Below, piece by piece: positions 36,305-47,608 of a stretch of DNA of 64,000 nucleotides. Each line of letters starts with the position of its first letter. Within the stretch, counting starts at the first letter, position 1. The translations under genes were made by a program, and so were the position numbers. The stretch spans positions 2,046,001 to 2,110,000 of the forward strand of contig NZ_CP135918.1 of the NCBI RefSeq assembly GCF_032393985.1, written 5' to 3'. The DNA comes from Fischerella sp. JS2. Its GTDB lineage: Bacteria > Cyanobacteriota > Cyanobacteriia > Cyanobacteriales > Nostocaceae. The notes under the pieces were generated by a model. It did no database searches, was not told where the DNA came from, and saw only the letters and a list, made by a program, of their open reading frames with translations.

Positions 36305-37711
36305 ATGACTGATTTTCTTCCAACTGGCATTCAGCTAGCGTATTTAGTCGCTGCATCTTTATTTATTCTGGGATTGAAAAAACTGGGTTCACCCGCCACA
36401 GCACGACAAGGTAATGTGATTGCGGCTGTGGGAATGCTGTTGGCAATTGTCGCAACGCTGCTAGATCAGCATGTGTTGAACTACGAGATGATTTTGTTGG
36501 GATTGGCAATTGGATCGGTACTAGGTGCGATCGCAGCCTATAAAGTCCAGATGACGGAAATGCCCCAAATGGTAGGTTTACTCAACGGTTTGGGTGGCGC
36601 TGCTTCTGCTTTGGTTGCCGTTGCTGAGTTTTGGCGGTTGTTGCAACACGCTGAAACAGTACCCTTAGATGCCAATATTTCCATGTTGTTGGATGTGTTA
36701 ATTGGTGGCGTCACCTTTACAGGTAGTATGCTGGCATTTGCCAAATTACAAGGAATTATTAGCGGTTCCCCAATTACATTTCCCTTGCAGCAACCATTTA
36801 ACGCCTTGTTATTGGGTTCTTATGTCGTAGGCAGTGGTTTTTTAATTATGGAACCACATAACCTACCCGTATTTTTGGGAATTGTCGCAGTTTCTTTAGT
36901 CTTGGGCGTGATGTTTGTCATCCCCATTGGCGGTGGCGATATGCCAGTAGTCATTTCGCTATTGAACTCATTTTCTGGTTTAGCTGCGGCGGCGGCTGGT
37001 TTTGTGGTGATGAACAACATGCTAATCATTGCTGGTGCATTGGTGGGAGCATCTGGTATCATCCTCACCGAAATTATGTGTAAAGCGATGAATCGTTCTT
37101 TGATCAGCGTACTGTTTGATGCTTTTGGCAGCAGTGGTGGTACAAGTGCAGGTGCAGCTAGTGGTGGTACAACCGATCAAACTGTCCGCAGCATTGATCC
37201 AGAAGAAGGCGCAATGATGCTGGGTTATGCTCGTTCTGTAGTGATTGTTCCCGGTTACGGAATGGCGGTAGCCCAAGCACAGCATAGTGTGCGTGAATTG
37301 GCAGATCAACTAGAACGCATGGGTGTTGATGTTAAGTATGCCATTCACCCCGTAGCTGGCAGAATGCCAGGACACATGAACGTATTGCTAGCAGAAGCGA
37401 ACGTTCCCTATGAACAACTACATGATATGGATGATATCAATCCCCAGTTTGAACAAACAGATGTAGCACTGGTAATTGGGGCAAATGATGTGGTAAATCC
37501 AGCTGCACGCAGTGACAGCAACAGCCCAATTTACGGAATGCCAATTTTGGAAGTAGATCGGGCGAAGCACACGATTGTAATTAAGCGTGGGATGAGTGCA
37601 GGTTTTGCTGGCGTAGATAATGAGTTGTTCTACAAAGATAAAACCACGATGCTTTTTGGTAGTGCCAAAGACATGGTGGCGAAGTTGGTTTCTGAGGTGA
37701 AGCAACTGTAA
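36305..37711 (+). CDS. pntB: NAD(P) transhydrogenase subunit beta
   Basis: A 468-residue subunit. The first 270 residues hold about nine membrane helices (PTGIQLAYLVAASLFILG and on); the rest is the NADP(H)-binding domain III with VIVPGYGMAVAQAQ, VAGRMPGHMNVLLAEANV and GANDVVNPAA. Gene order alpha-1, alpha-2, beta is complete. The translated start MTDFLPTGIQLAYL at ATG 36305 is family-typical. Confidence 0.96.
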   Translation: MTDFLPTGIQLAYLVAASLFILGLKKLGSPATARQGNVIAAVGMLLAIVATLLDQHVLNYEMILLGLAIGSVLGAIAAYKVQMTEMPQMVGLLNGLGGAASALVAVAEFWRLLQHAETVPLDANISMLLDVLIGGVTFTGSMLAFAKLQGIISGSPITFPLQQPFNALLLGSYVVGSGFLIMEPHNLPVFLGIVAVSLVLGVMFVIPIGGGDMPVVISLLNSFSGLAAAAAGFVVMNNMLIIAGALVGASGIILTEIMCKAMNRSLISVLFDAFGSSGGTSAGAASGGTTDQTVRSIDPEEGAMMLGYARSVVIVPGYGMAVAQAQHSVRELADQLERMGVDVKYAIHPVAGRMPGHMNVLLAEANVPYEQLHDMDDINPQFEQTDVALVIGANDVVNPAARSDSNSPIYGMPILEVDRAKHTIVIKRGMSAGFAGVDNELFYKDKTTMLFGSAKDMVAKLVSEVKQL

Positions 37712-37715
37712 GGTT

Positions 37716-37884
37716 TAACCCCACCCCTAACCCTTGCTTTGATCAGGGGAGGCGACTGGATTTGTTGTTTCCCGCAGAACTTCGGGGGGATTAAGGGGGG
37801 TAGATCCAACTTGTGTGTACACGGTAGCCCCTTAGTAAGGGGACGATTGGGGCGGGGTTTTGAGGATTCATGCAAGAGGTCTAA
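37716..37884. repeat. Dispersed repeat, long copy (ACCCCACCCC...GCAAGAGGTCTAAC)
   Basis: It ends GGATTCATGCAAGAGGTCTA, shared with 43490-43511. It contains GATTAAGGGGGGTAGATCC, whose complement recurs at 43391-43412 with one difference over 22 bases. Two CCCTTAGTAAGGGG-like palindromes lie inside. It fills most of the gap after pntB. Confidence 0.7.
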
Positions 37885-37994
37885 CAACTAATAACTTTAT
37901 TGCGATCGCAATTTTGAGTACTCTCTGGGCAGACACTCAATGCTATAAACAAGGTGAAACCCACAACTATTAGCCTCTAGTCCAGAAATACGCC

Positions 37995-38768
37995 ATGTGT
38001 CAACTGCTAGGAATGAATTGCAATACTCCCACAGATATTTGCTTTTCTTTTGAAGGCTTTGCGGCACGGGGGGGAAAAACTGATGATCACCGTGATGGTT
38101 GGGGTATTGCTTTTTTTGAGGGTAAAGGATGTCGAATGTTTATCGATGCTAAACCCTCAATTAGTTCTCCCATTGCAGAGTTGGTGCGATGCTATCCAAT
38201 TCATTCTACCCATGTGATAGCCCATATCCGCAAAGCTACACAAGGTGAAATTGCCCTAGAAAACTGCCATCCCTTTCGTCGGGAATTGTGGGGGCGGTAT
38301 TGGGTATTTGCCCACAATGGTGATCTACCAGAATTTCATCCTACGGGCATGCAATATTATCAGCCTGTAGGAAATACTGACAGTGAAAAAGCTTTTTGTT
38401 TGATTTTAGAAACAATACGTGAAACTTTTCCTCAAGGAAGACCTTCTCTGGAAAAATTATATCCTGTCCTGAGAAAAATTACTTATAAAATTTCGGAAAT
38501 AGGTATTTTTAATTACTTGTTGTCAGATGGAGAATACTTTTTTAGTCACTGTTCCACCAAACTTTGCTACATAATCAGACAAGCACCCTTTGCTGCTGCC
38601 CACTTGATAGATCAAGACTTGACAGTAGATTTTAGCGAGTTAACTAAACCAAGCGATCGCGTCGCCGTTATTGCCACTACACCCCTTACAGACAACGAAG
38701 TCTGGACAATCATCAAACCAGGTGAATTACTAGCATTTCAAGATGGATTGCCTTTGCAGTTAGCTTAA
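37995..38768 (+). CDS. Class II glutamine amidotransferase
   Basis: A 257-residue Ntn-hydrolase with the catalytic Cys at position 2 (MCQLLGMNCNTP), as in YafJ/DUG3-type enzymes. Other motifs are DDHRDGWGIAFFEG, HVIAHIRKATQG, NCHPFRRELWG, WVFAHNGDL and VGNTDSEKAFCLI, which line the glutamine site. The family hydrolyses glutamine or gamma-glutamyl compounds; the partner or acceptor is not known here. It overlaps the convergent gene by four bases at the 3' ends. Confidence 0.9.
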   Translation: MCQLLGMNCNTPTDICFSFEGFAARGGKTDDHRDGWGIAFFEGKGCRMFIDAKPSISSPIAELVRCYPIHSTHVIAHIRKATQGEIALENCHPFRRELWGRYWVFAHNGDLPEFHPTGMQYYQPVGNTDSEKAFCLILETIRETFPQGRPSLEKLYPVLRKITYKISEIGIFNYLLSDGEYFFSHCSTKLCYIIRQAPFAAAHLIDQDLTVDFSELTKPSDRVAVIATTPLTDNEVWTIIKPGELLAFQDGLPLQLA

Positions 38769-39178
38769 TCAAACACATATTTTTCTGCCACTTTCCAGTA
38801 ACGAGAAAAGCGCTTCAGGTCTATATAACCGTCATAATCAAAAAATGGTTCTACCTCAAAAACTTCCAAATCTACAGAAGGTTCTATTTGATCACAAATA
38901 TTTTCAAAGCGGGGACTAGGACTTTCTGCTGTCGCTACTTTGGTGGCATTATTTTCTTTGGCAAAAGCTAAAATTTCTTGTGCTACATCGCCACGCCTGA
39001 TGATTACAGGTAACTCTAGCAAGCATTCGTAAATAAAAGCGATGCGTTTGAGGCTAAGTTGCCATTCCTCTATTAATGCATCATCCCAAACCCAGATAGC
39101 AGGTGCATCTGGATATTCTTGCAATGCGGGGTTATGTGGACTCAGGCAGTCTCCGTGTACCCAGATCACAGTTTTCAT
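38765..39178 (-). CDS. Photolyase N-domain-like protein of unknown function
   Basis: A 137-residue protein, TVIWVHGDCLSPHNPAL then AIWVWDDALIEEWQLSLKR, FIYECLLELP, VIIRRGDVAQEILAFAKEN and VATAESPSPRF. This follows the alpha/beta (antenna-binding) domain of photolyases and cryptochromes, but the FAD-binding helical domain is absent. Hence it cannot be a photolyase by itself. I start at ATG 39178; the GTG at 39184 is the alternative. Homologues as free-standing proteins exist in cyanobacteria as far as I recall; no function known. Confidence 0.75.
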   Translation of the reverse strand: MKTVIWVHGDCLSPHNPALQEYPDAPAIWVWDDALIEEWQLSLKRIAFIYECLLELPVIIRRGDVAQEILAFAKENNATKVATAESPSPRFENICDQIEPSVDLEVFEVEPFFDYDGYIDLKRFSRYWKVAEKYVFD

Positions 39179-40013
39179 AAACACAATTAAAACAATAAGA
39201 GGCTATTTATTATTAAAGTAAATCTAAAAGCGAGTAGATAAAGAGTAATCGCAAAAAGAAAATACCTCATATATAGTGTTTTTACTTAGTCTATTATGTA
39301 TATACTGTATCGTTAAGTTCGCTCAAAATTAGGTAAATCAACAAAATCAAAAGTGATCGCCACAGACAGCCAGATGGAAATGTAATAATTTTTTATATTT
39401 TCTGAGTCATGCCTCAAAATTAGCGATCGCTGAGTTTGCTGGTGAATTTGCAACTACCTATTTTTTGGCTACCAAAATCAGCAATGATGTTGTGAGAATT
39501 AAATTTCTATATCAGCAAAGGGAACAGATAAGCTTCACTAAAATTTTCACAATAGCCCCCATGAACTGCGTACACCAGCACGCATGAAAATACCTTTTCC
39601 TTTCCTTGTGCCTTCTCACAAAAGGATAAAATTTTCCATTTTATTTACTTAAGTATTTCTCAAGCATAAAAGAGTATTAATACTCTTCTACCACAAGTTC
39701 TTTTTGATGAAAACCATATAGATTAGGAAAAAATGTTTTTGTATATTGTAACTATTTTAATTAAAAAATAACATAAAAACAAAAATTTTATATTTATTCA
39801 AGTATTTTAAAGATATATGGATAAAATAAGAAAAATAAACTCAAATAAAGCTTAATTCTTTTACTAGCGGCATAAATCATTTTTTTATCCCCTTTATTTT
39901 CAGTTTTTTTTAGACAATAATGACACTCGAAGACTTCACACATCGCTTTTGCACGCGGTGCTGCAAGTGTTTGAGCCAAAATTTTTATAAAAAAACCATT
40001 AGAGGCAAAAACA
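39179..40013. other. AT-rich intergenic region before chlL
   Basis: 835 bp, very AT-rich from about 39600 on. No coding frame or RNA gene is convincing. It should carry the chlL promoter; the ATG of chlL has only a weak ribosome site (AGAGGC 14 bases upstream). Confidence 0.5.
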
Positions 40014-40880
40014 GTGAAATTAGCAGTTTACGGAAAAGGCGGTATCGGTAAATCTACAACTAGCTGTAATATTTCCGTCGCTTTGGCCAAACGCGGCAAG
40101 AAAGTTTTGCAAATTGGCTGCGACCCCAAACACGACAGTACCTTCACCCTTACCGGCTTTTTGATTCCGACGATTATTGATACTTTGCAAGAAAAGGATT
40201 ACCACTACGAAGATATTTGGCCGGAAGATGTGATCTACAAAGGCTATGGTGGGGTAGATTGCGTGGAAGCAGGTGGTCCGCCCGCAGGTGCTGGATGTGG
40301 CGGTTACGTAGTTGGTGAGACAGTAAAATTACTGAAAGAACTCAACGCTTTTGATGAGTACGATGTGATTTTATTTGACGTTCTCGGTGACGTTGTTTGT
40401 GGAGGTTTTGCCGCACCTCTGAATTACGCAGACTATTGCATAATTGTTACCGATAACGGCTTTGATGCCTTATTTGCTGCTAACCGCATTGCTGCTTCCG
40501 TACGAGAAAAAGCTCGTACTCATCCACTGCGTCTAGCTGGGTTGATTGGCAATCGCACATCTAAACGTGACTTGATCGATAAATACGTAGAAGCTGTACC
40601 GATGCCAGTTTTAGAAGTTCTGCCTTTGATTGAAGATATCCGTGTTTCCCGTGTCAAGGGCAAGACTTTGTTTGAAATGGCAGATGTAGACCCTTCTTTG
40701 AACTACGTTTGCGATTATTACTTAAACATCGCTGACCAACTTTTGGCACTACCAGAAGGTGTTGTTCCCAAAGATGCCCAAGATAGGGAATTATTCTCTT
40801 TATTATCCGATTTTTACTTAAATCCGAATAAACCACAGGTTCCTAATCCGGAAGAAGAATTAGACTTGATGATTGTATAA
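40014..40880 (+). CDS. chlL: Light-independent protochlorophyllide reductase, iron-sulfur ATP-binding protein ChlL
   Basis: A 288-residue NifH-like ATPase that feeds electrons to ChlN-ChlB for making chlorophyllide in the dark. The P-loop is [14 protein letters not shown] at 6-19; Cys95 (GAGCGGY) and Cys129 ([10 protein letters not shown]) are the ligands of the bridging 4Fe-4S cluster. Full length. It is followed by a DUF5331 gene and chlN on the same strand, so a chlL-x-chlN operon; chlB is not in the window. Confidence 0.97.
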   Translation: MKLAVYGKGGIGKSTTSCNISVALAKRGKKVLQIGCDPKHDSTFTLTGFLIPTIIDTLQEKDYHYEDIWPEDVIYKGYGGVDCVEAGGPPAGAGCGGYVVGETVKLLKELNAFDEYDVILFDVLGDVVCGGFAAPLNYADYCIIVTDNGFDALFAANRIAASVREKARTHPLRLAGLIGNRTSKRDLIDKYVEAVPMPVLEVLPLIEDIRVSRVKGKTLFEMADVDPSLNYVCDYYLNIADQLLALPEGVVPKDAQDRELFSLLSDFYLNPNKPQVPNPEEELDLMIV

Positions 40881-40905
40881 ATCATTTAGATCTCAGGATA
40901 GGAAT

Positions 40906-41712
40906 ATGGCCTTCTTTTATAGTTTTACAGATTCACTGAAGCAAAAATGGTTGCAATTTTTTCAAGTCAATCGCGACTGGATTAAGTTGCACATGGAGGT
41001 AGAATCAGTCTATACGCCTGATGGCGGCAAGCGACCACCATCTTACCTCATCCTGGGAGTGGCTAACGCCCTCGAACCGAAGCTAGCACAGTTGATGCTA
41101 CCTTTTTCTAAATTGAATCCTGATGCAGATACCTTGGTTGAGGTGCTGGATTTAAATTTTGATCCTGATATTGCTCTTGGAAACCGTGTTATTCCCAAAC
41201 CAGAGGAATCGCCACAAGAAGACGAATCAGCGATTGTCATGGAAGAAATATCCCATGATCAAACCTTGACAAGTCAACAGACAAATGATCTGGAGAACAA
41301 TGCGATCGCCCATGATGTGGAAATGGGTTACGACCATGAAGAAACACTCATGGTTCCCGATAGCATGGTGCGGGATGAACTCAGAGCTATGTCAACGGAA
41401 CATCTCAATAGCTCCAATGAGAATTTATCATCCCAAGGTCACAACTTTCACAACGAGTCGCAGCAATCATCTCAATCAGATGCAGCAGATGAATTTGGCG
41501 ATATTTCCTTTGATGCCATGAAGGAAGCAGACAGCACAATCTCCGCCACAGCTGCGCCTGAAGAAAACAAGTTTGCTGATGTGTTGTCGGATGTTTGGAG
41601 TACTGAGACAAGTTCTCTCAAGAGTGAATCAAATACAGATTTTTTTGGGGAAGAACTATCAAATAACGGTTTTGATGACTCGGAAATTGCCCGTCTCTTC
41701 CCCAACACGTAA
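40906..41712 (+). CDS. DUF5331 family protein between chlL and chlN
   Basis: A 268-residue protein. The first 95 residues look folded (FTDSLKQKWLQFFQVNRDWI; RPPSYLILGVANALEPKL; LVEVLDLNFDPDIALG); the rest is acidic, Ser/Asn/Glu-rich and probably disordered (EESPQEDESAIVMEE, then SSNENLSSQGHNFHNESQQ). I recall the N-terminal part as DUF5331, common beside chlL in heterocystous cyanobacteria. The start at 40906 leaves 25 bp after chlL. A role in dark chlorophyll synthesis is inferred from place only. Confidence 0.8.
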   Translation: MAFFYSFTDSLKQKWLQFFQVNRDWIKLHMEVESVYTPDGGKRPPSYLILGVANALEPKLAQLMLPFSKLNPDADTLVEVLDLNFDPDIALGNRVIPKPEESPQEDESAIVMEEISHDQTLTSQQTNDLENNAIAHDVEMGYDHEETLMVPDSMVRDELRAMSTEHLNSSNENLSSQGHNFHNESQQSSQSDAADEFGDISFDAMKEADSTISATAAPEENKFADVLSDVWSTETSSLKSESNTDFFGEELSNNGFDDSEIARLFPNT

Positions 41713-41727
41713 ATACACAGTTAGGAG

Positions 41728-41800
41728 TTTGTCATTTGTCAATTGTCCTTTGTCATTTGTATTCACGAATGACATATGACAAATGACCCTTAACTCTTAA
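41728..41800. repeat. GTCATTTGTCAATTG / GACATATGACAAATGAC facing repeats
   Basis: Heptamer-type TTTGTCA words face their complements, giving a hairpin in the gap between the DUF5331 gene and chlN, inside the presumed operon. Confidence 0.7.
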
Positions 41801-43231
<1,431 letters not shown>

Positions 43232-43311
43232 CAGTGATGAAGCAGTTATCGGTTATCAATTTCAAAACTTGATAACTCTTTGCACTGATAGATAAAGTAG
43301 AAGGCAAATGG

Positions 43312-43339
43312 AGCGATCGCAATTAAGCGATCGCTTTTT
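43312..43339 (+). terminator. Intrinsic terminator built from two HIP1 sites, after chlN
   Basis: AGCGATCGC (43312-43320), a short AATTAA loop, GCGATCGCT (43327-43335), then TTTTT. Each arm is the HIP1 palindrome, so the two copies can pair with each other. It is 80 bp after the chlN stop. Confidence 0.8.
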
Positions 43340-43390
43340 ATGGTGCTGTAAATCTGAAAAACGCAGGAACCAGGGAACTATTAACAATAA

Positions 43391-43511
43391 GTTGGATTTA
43401 CCCCCCTTAATCTCCCCGGAAGATTGGGGGAAAACAAGAGATTCAGTTCTCTCACCGCGTGCGCTTAGGGTTAGGGTGGGGTAAAACCAGGATTCATTTG
43501 CAAGAGGTCTA
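43391..43511 (+). repeat. Dispersed repeat, long copy (GTTGGATTTACCCCCC...GCAAGAGGTCTA)
   Basis: It contains GCTTAGGGTTAGGGTGGGG (also near 13119-13137) and ends ATTCATTTGCAAGAGGTCTA (compare 37865-37883). Its start matches the inverted complement of 37789-37810. Confidence 0.7.
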
Positions 43512-43804
43512 TTATTGCTACTCTGTACTCTGGTTGCATGTAGGCTTGACAAATAATAGATTCCAGATATTTTGTAGATGTAAACAATATATTGAAAAAT
43601 CAAAACAGAACCAATCGAATATTAGGTAGGAGCTAACTCAATTCATAAGTTTTGATATATAAATATTTAAGAATAACAAACTATATTTAGTATATTAAAA
43701 TTTTGATTTTTACATAATTCAACTAATAACCACTTGTTAGTAATCGGTATGTAATGATTAATTTGTATTATTTTTAAAGTAAATTTAAAGAGCATTTTAA
43801 ATTT

Positions 43805-45955
43805 ATGAAATATGCTCACGTCTTACAACATAGCAAAGAAGATTGTGGCGCAGCTTGTCTTGCTTCAATTACAAAATATTATGGACGTAACTTTACTCTC
43901 AATCACATTCGTGAAGTCGTAGGTACTGGACAATTTGGAACAACTTTATTAGGACTAAAGCGAGGTGCTGAAAGACTTGGTTTTAATGCCCGTCCTGTTA
44001 AAACTTCACCAGAAATTTTATACCGAATTAATGAAGCACCCCTACCAGCAATCATTCATTGGAAAGGTCATCACTGGGTAGTTTTATATGGTAAGAAAGG
44101 TAAAAAATGTGTAGTTGCCGATCCTGCTGTAGGGCTGCGATATCTATCTCTACAAGATTTAGCAGAGGGTTGGGCAGATTGGTTAATGCTGTTGCTAGAG
44201 CCAGATCCAATCAGGTTTTATGCCCAAGAGAATGATCGCATCGGTAGTTTTTGGGGTTTCTTTAAGCGCATCTGGAATTTTCGGGCGATTCTAGCTCAAG
44301 CATTACCTCTTAATTTTCTGTTGGGATTGCTATCTTTAGCTTCTCCTTTTCTGTTACAAATTCTTACTGATGATGTGCTAGTTAGGGGCGATACAAAACT
44401 CCTCACTACTATGGCGATCGCTGTAGTAGTCATGAATGTTATTTCTAGTAGTTTATCTTGGGTACAGTCTAACTTAATTGCTCACTTTGCCCAACGCCTG
44501 CAATTGGGGCTAGTTCTAGAATTTGGGCGTCAAATTTTGCAATTACCACTCTCTTACTATGAAACTCATCGAAGTGGAGAAATCGTCAGTCGCCTACAAG
44601 ATATTCACCAAATTAATCAGTTAGTATCTCAAATTGTTGTTATTCTACCTAATAAGTTTTTTGTTGCCATAATTTCTTTGGAATTTATGGCTTTTTATAG
44701 CCACAAACTGACGATTTTAGCTCTCTTTGTTTCCATATTAATGGTCATATCTACAGTGATATTTCAGCCCACTTTGCAGCAAAAAACTCGTGAATTTTTA
44801 GTTACAGAAGCTGAAGCCCAAGGTATTTTAGTAGAAACATTTAAAGGTGCTATTACTCTTAAAACTACTACAGCATTACCGCAACTTTTGGATGAATTAC
44901 AAAATCGATTTAGGCGAATTGCTACCCTAAAATTAAGCACATTGCAAATTGGTATTAATAATAATATATTCTCTAATTTAGTTTCTGGAGTTGGTAGCGT
45001 TGTTCTGCTTTGGTTTGGTGGAAATTTAGTGATTAATCCAGATGAAAATTTTAGTATTGGGCAACTACTTGCATTTTACTCGATGAATGGTAATTTCCTC
45101 AGTTTAATTGCTACTTTAATCACTTTCGTAGATGAATTTACTAGAGCAAAAACCGCCACACAGCGCCTTGCAGAAGTGATAGATACTACTCCAGAAAATC
45201 AAGAAGACGGGAAAAAGCAGTTCGCTACAATTTCTGGAGAAGCTGACATTACTTGTAGTAATATCAGCTTTTACTACGCAGGTCAGGTGGAACTGCTAGA
45301 AGATTTTTCCTTAACAATTCCTGGTGGAAAAGTTATCGCTATTATTGGTAAATCTGGTTGTGGTAAAAGCACCCTAGCTAAAATAATTGCGGGTCTATAT
45401 CCAATTCAATCTGGCAATATCCGCCTAGGAATTTATAATCTAGAAGACCTCTGTTTGGATTGTCTTCGTCAACAGATAATTTTAGTTCCCCAAGATGCTC
45501 AATTGTGGAGTCGCTCTATTATTGAAAATTTTCATTTAGGAATGCCTTACCTTACATTTGAGCAGATTGTGAAAGCTTGTCAAATTACAGAAGCAGATGA
45601 GTTTATTAGCAAACTTCCTAACAAGTATCAAACTATTTTAGGTGAGTTTGGAGCAAATATTTCTGGTGGACAACGCCAACGCTTAGCAATAGCAAGAGCC
45701 ATTGTTACAGATCCACCAGTGTTAATTTTAGATGAATCTACTAGTGGACTCGATCCAGTGAGTGAAGCGCAAGTTTTAGATCGGTTACTGAAGCATCGTC
45801 ATGGTAAAACCACGATTTTGATTAGCCACCGTCCCCAGGTAATTAATCGTGCTGACTGGATTGTATTGCTAGATCAAGGCAAGTTAAAAACTCAAGGTTC
45901 TCTAGTACAATTGCGTTGTCAATCTGGGGAGCATTTGAAATTTTTAATTCCTTAA
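43805..45955 (+). CDS. C39 peptidase-containing ABC exporter for double-glycine peptides
   Basis: A 716-residue transporter. The N-terminal C39 peptidase has Gln8 and Cys14 (LQHSKEDCGAACLASI), His90 (GHHWVVLYG) and Asp106 (VVADPAVG), all present, so it should cut leaders after Gly-Gly. Then come six membrane helices (about 165-440) and an ATPase domain with IIGKSGCGKSTLAKI, SGGQRQRLAIARAI and VLILDESTSGLD. It both trims and exports a peptide. The HlyD adaptor follows after 24 bp and a Gly-Gly precursor gene after that, forming a complete cassette. Confidence 0.94.
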   Translation: MKYAHVLQHSKEDCGAACLASITKYYGRNFTLNHIREVVGTGQFGTTLLGLKRGAERLGFNARPVKTSPEILYRINEAPLPAIIHWKGHHWVVLYGKKGKKCVVADPAVGLRYLSLQDLAEGWADWLMLLLEPDPIRFYAQENDRIGSFWGFFKRIWNFRAILAQALPLNFLLGLLSLASPFLLQILTDDVLVRGDTKLLTTMAIAVVVMNVISSSLSWVQSNLIAHFAQRLQLGLVLEFGRQILQLPLSYYETHRSGEIVSRLQDIHQINQLVSQIVVILPNKFFVAIISLEFMAFYSHKLTILALFVSILMVISTVIFQPTLQQKTREFLVTEAEAQGILVETFKGAITLKTTTALPQLLDELQNRFRRIATLKLSTLQIGINNNIFSNLVSGVGSVVLLWFGGNLVINPDENFSIGQLLAFYSMNGNFLSLIATLITFVDEFTRAKTATQRLAEVIDTTPENQEDGKKQFATISGEADITCSNISFYYAGQVELLEDFSLTIPGGKVIAIIGKSGCGKSTLAKIIAGLYPIQSGNIRLGIYNLEDLCLDCLRQQIILVPQDAQLWSRSIIENFHLGMPYLTFEQIVKACQITEADEFISKLPNKYQTILGEFGANISGGQRQRLAIARAIVTDPPVLILDESTSGLDPVSEAQVLDRLLKHRHGKTTILISHRPQVINRADWIVLLDQGKLKTQGSLVQLRCQSGEHLKFLIP

Positions 45956-45979
45956 TTATTCACACTTATTCAGGGAATT

Positions 45980-47359
45980 ATGCTCTACACCCACAATCAA
46001 AAACTTCTGCCATCAATTCAAAGTGAAGATTTTCTTCCCCCTGTTAGTCGCTGGACATCCTTAGTAGGAATTTTTTTGATCGGGAGTATTGTCGCTAGTA
46101 TTAGTCTCTGTTCATGGATTAAATACAATGTAACGGTAAAAGCTAATGCCTTTGTGCGTCCTACAGGAGAAAATAGGCTAGTACAATCGAAAATTGAAGG
46201 GACTGTTAAAAGTATTTTGGTTAAAGAAAATCAATTTGTCAAACAGGGAGAGGCGATCGCTAATCTGGAAAATCAACAATTGCAAATCAAAAATAGCCAG
46301 CTGCAAAGTAATATCCAACAGGATAAGTTACAAATCATGCAAATTAATGCTCAGATTAAAGCTTTAGATGAACAGATGCTTGCTGAAGCAAGAGTTGCAC
46401 AGGAGACAGTAGCTTCTGCTAAAGCTGATTTGGAGCGTAATCAATGGGAATATCAACATCGGCAAATTACCACCAACAGCGAATTGCTTGCAGCTCAAGC
46501 AAGTTTACAAAAAGCTAAAGCAGACTTGCAAAAGTCTCAAGCTGATTTAATTTTTGCAGAGATGGATCGTGATCGCTATCAGCAATTAGCAGAAATTGGT
46601 GCAACTGGAAACCGGGAATTTGAACAGAAAAAGCTAGTTGTGAAGCAAACTAAAGCCATGCTTGAAGCTGAAAAAAAAGCTGTTGAGATCGCCCAAGCAC
46701 AAGTGCAATCAGCTAAAGCTGCTGTTAATCCTACCACTGCTACAGTAGCGATCGCTCAAGCGCGCATTATCCAAGAAACTGCTAGAGGTAAAGCAACTAT
46801 CGCTGCTTTAGAAAAAGAAAAACAAGCCTTAATTCAGCGTCGAATTGCAATCCAAAAACAACTCGCACAATCTCAACAAGAACTCCAGCAAGTTGCCAAT
46901 CAACTGCAAGATACTACAGTGCGTGCAACTAGTGATGGTATTATCTTCAAGCTCAATTTGCGAAACCCTGGTCAAGTGCTGCAAGCTAGCGAGGCGATCG
47001 CTGAAATCGCTCCGAATAATGCTCCTGTTGTCATTAAAGCAACCATTCCCACTCAAGAGATCAAAAATGTCGCCGTTGGTCAAAAAGTACAATTACGAAT
47101 TGATGCTTGTCCTTATCCTGATTATGGGACTCTCAAAGGTGTTGTTGTCGCTGTTTCTCCAGACGTAATTACACCTACAAACAACAATTCTGCTAGCTAT
47201 TTTGAAGTGACGATTCACCCCCAAAGCCTGAAATTTGGAAATAGTGAACGCCGATGTCATATTCAATCAGGGATGCAGGCGAAAGCTGACATTATTTCTA
47301 GAGAAGAGACTATCCTGCAATTTATGTTGAGAACAGCCAGGTTAGTTACTGATTTATAA
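45980..47359 (+). CDS. HlyD family adaptor of peptide exporter
   Basis: A 459-residue adaptor. One membrane helix near residues 28-50 (LVGIFLIGSIVASISLCSW), a lipoyl half-motif (RLVQSKIEGTVKSILVKE), a long coiled-coil hairpin (about 95-310), the second lipoyl half (VRATSDGIIFKLNLRNPG) and a beta-barrel domain (VVIKATIPTQEIKNVAVGQ). It should bridge the C39 ABC exporter to an outer-membrane TolC channel, which is not encoded here. AGGGA lies seven bases before the ATG. Confidence 0.93.
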   Translation: MLYTHNQKLLPSIQSEDFLPPVSRWTSLVGIFLIGSIVASISLCSWIKYNVTVKANAFVRPTGENRLVQSKIEGTVKSILVKENQFVKQGEAIANLENQQLQIKNSQLQSNIQQDKLQIMQINAQIKALDEQMLAEARVAQETVASAKADLERNQWEYQHRQITTNSELLAAQASLQKAKADLQKSQADLIFAEMDRDRYQQLAEIGATGNREFEQKKLVVKQTKAMLEAEKKAVEIAQAQVQSAKAAVNPTTATVAIAQARIIQETARGKATIAALEKEKQALIQRRIAIQKQLAQSQQELQQVANQLQDTTVRATSDGIIFKLNLRNPGQVLQASEAIAEIAPNNAPVVIKATIPTQEIKNVAVGQKVQLRIDACPYPDYGTLKGVVVAVSPDVITPTNNNSASYFEVTIHPQSLKFGNSERRCHIQSGMQAKADIISREETILQFMLRTARLVTDL

Positions 47360-47608
47360 GTATTTTTCACCATAAAGCTGAGGACACATACGTAGCTTGG
47401 GTTAGGGAGGGGTTTCATAATTATTCATGTGTTGGATTATTTTTCAAATTGGTATTACTGTTAATATCGATTTTTTCATTAATTTATATTATTGTTATTA
47501 TATTGCTAATTTTATAGTTTGTTATTGCATGAAAGTAGCATTTAAATTTACAAAAAAATAATTTTATAGAATTATTGATTTAGAAAACAATTTTACTTTG
47601 AGGTAAAA

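Larger units (their letters stand above)
43232..43804. other. Intergenic region with terminator and dispersed repeat
   Basis: 573 bp between chlN and the exporter operon. It contains the terminator at 43312-43339 and the dispersed repeat 43391-43511; the last 250 bp are AT-rich and should hold the exporter promoter. A 113-codon minus-strand frame here reads through the repeats and is rejected. Confidence 0.6.

Noticed and set aside
43262-43603. 113-codon minus-strand frame after chlN
   Set aside because: Runs through the terminator and the dispersed repeat; not a gene.
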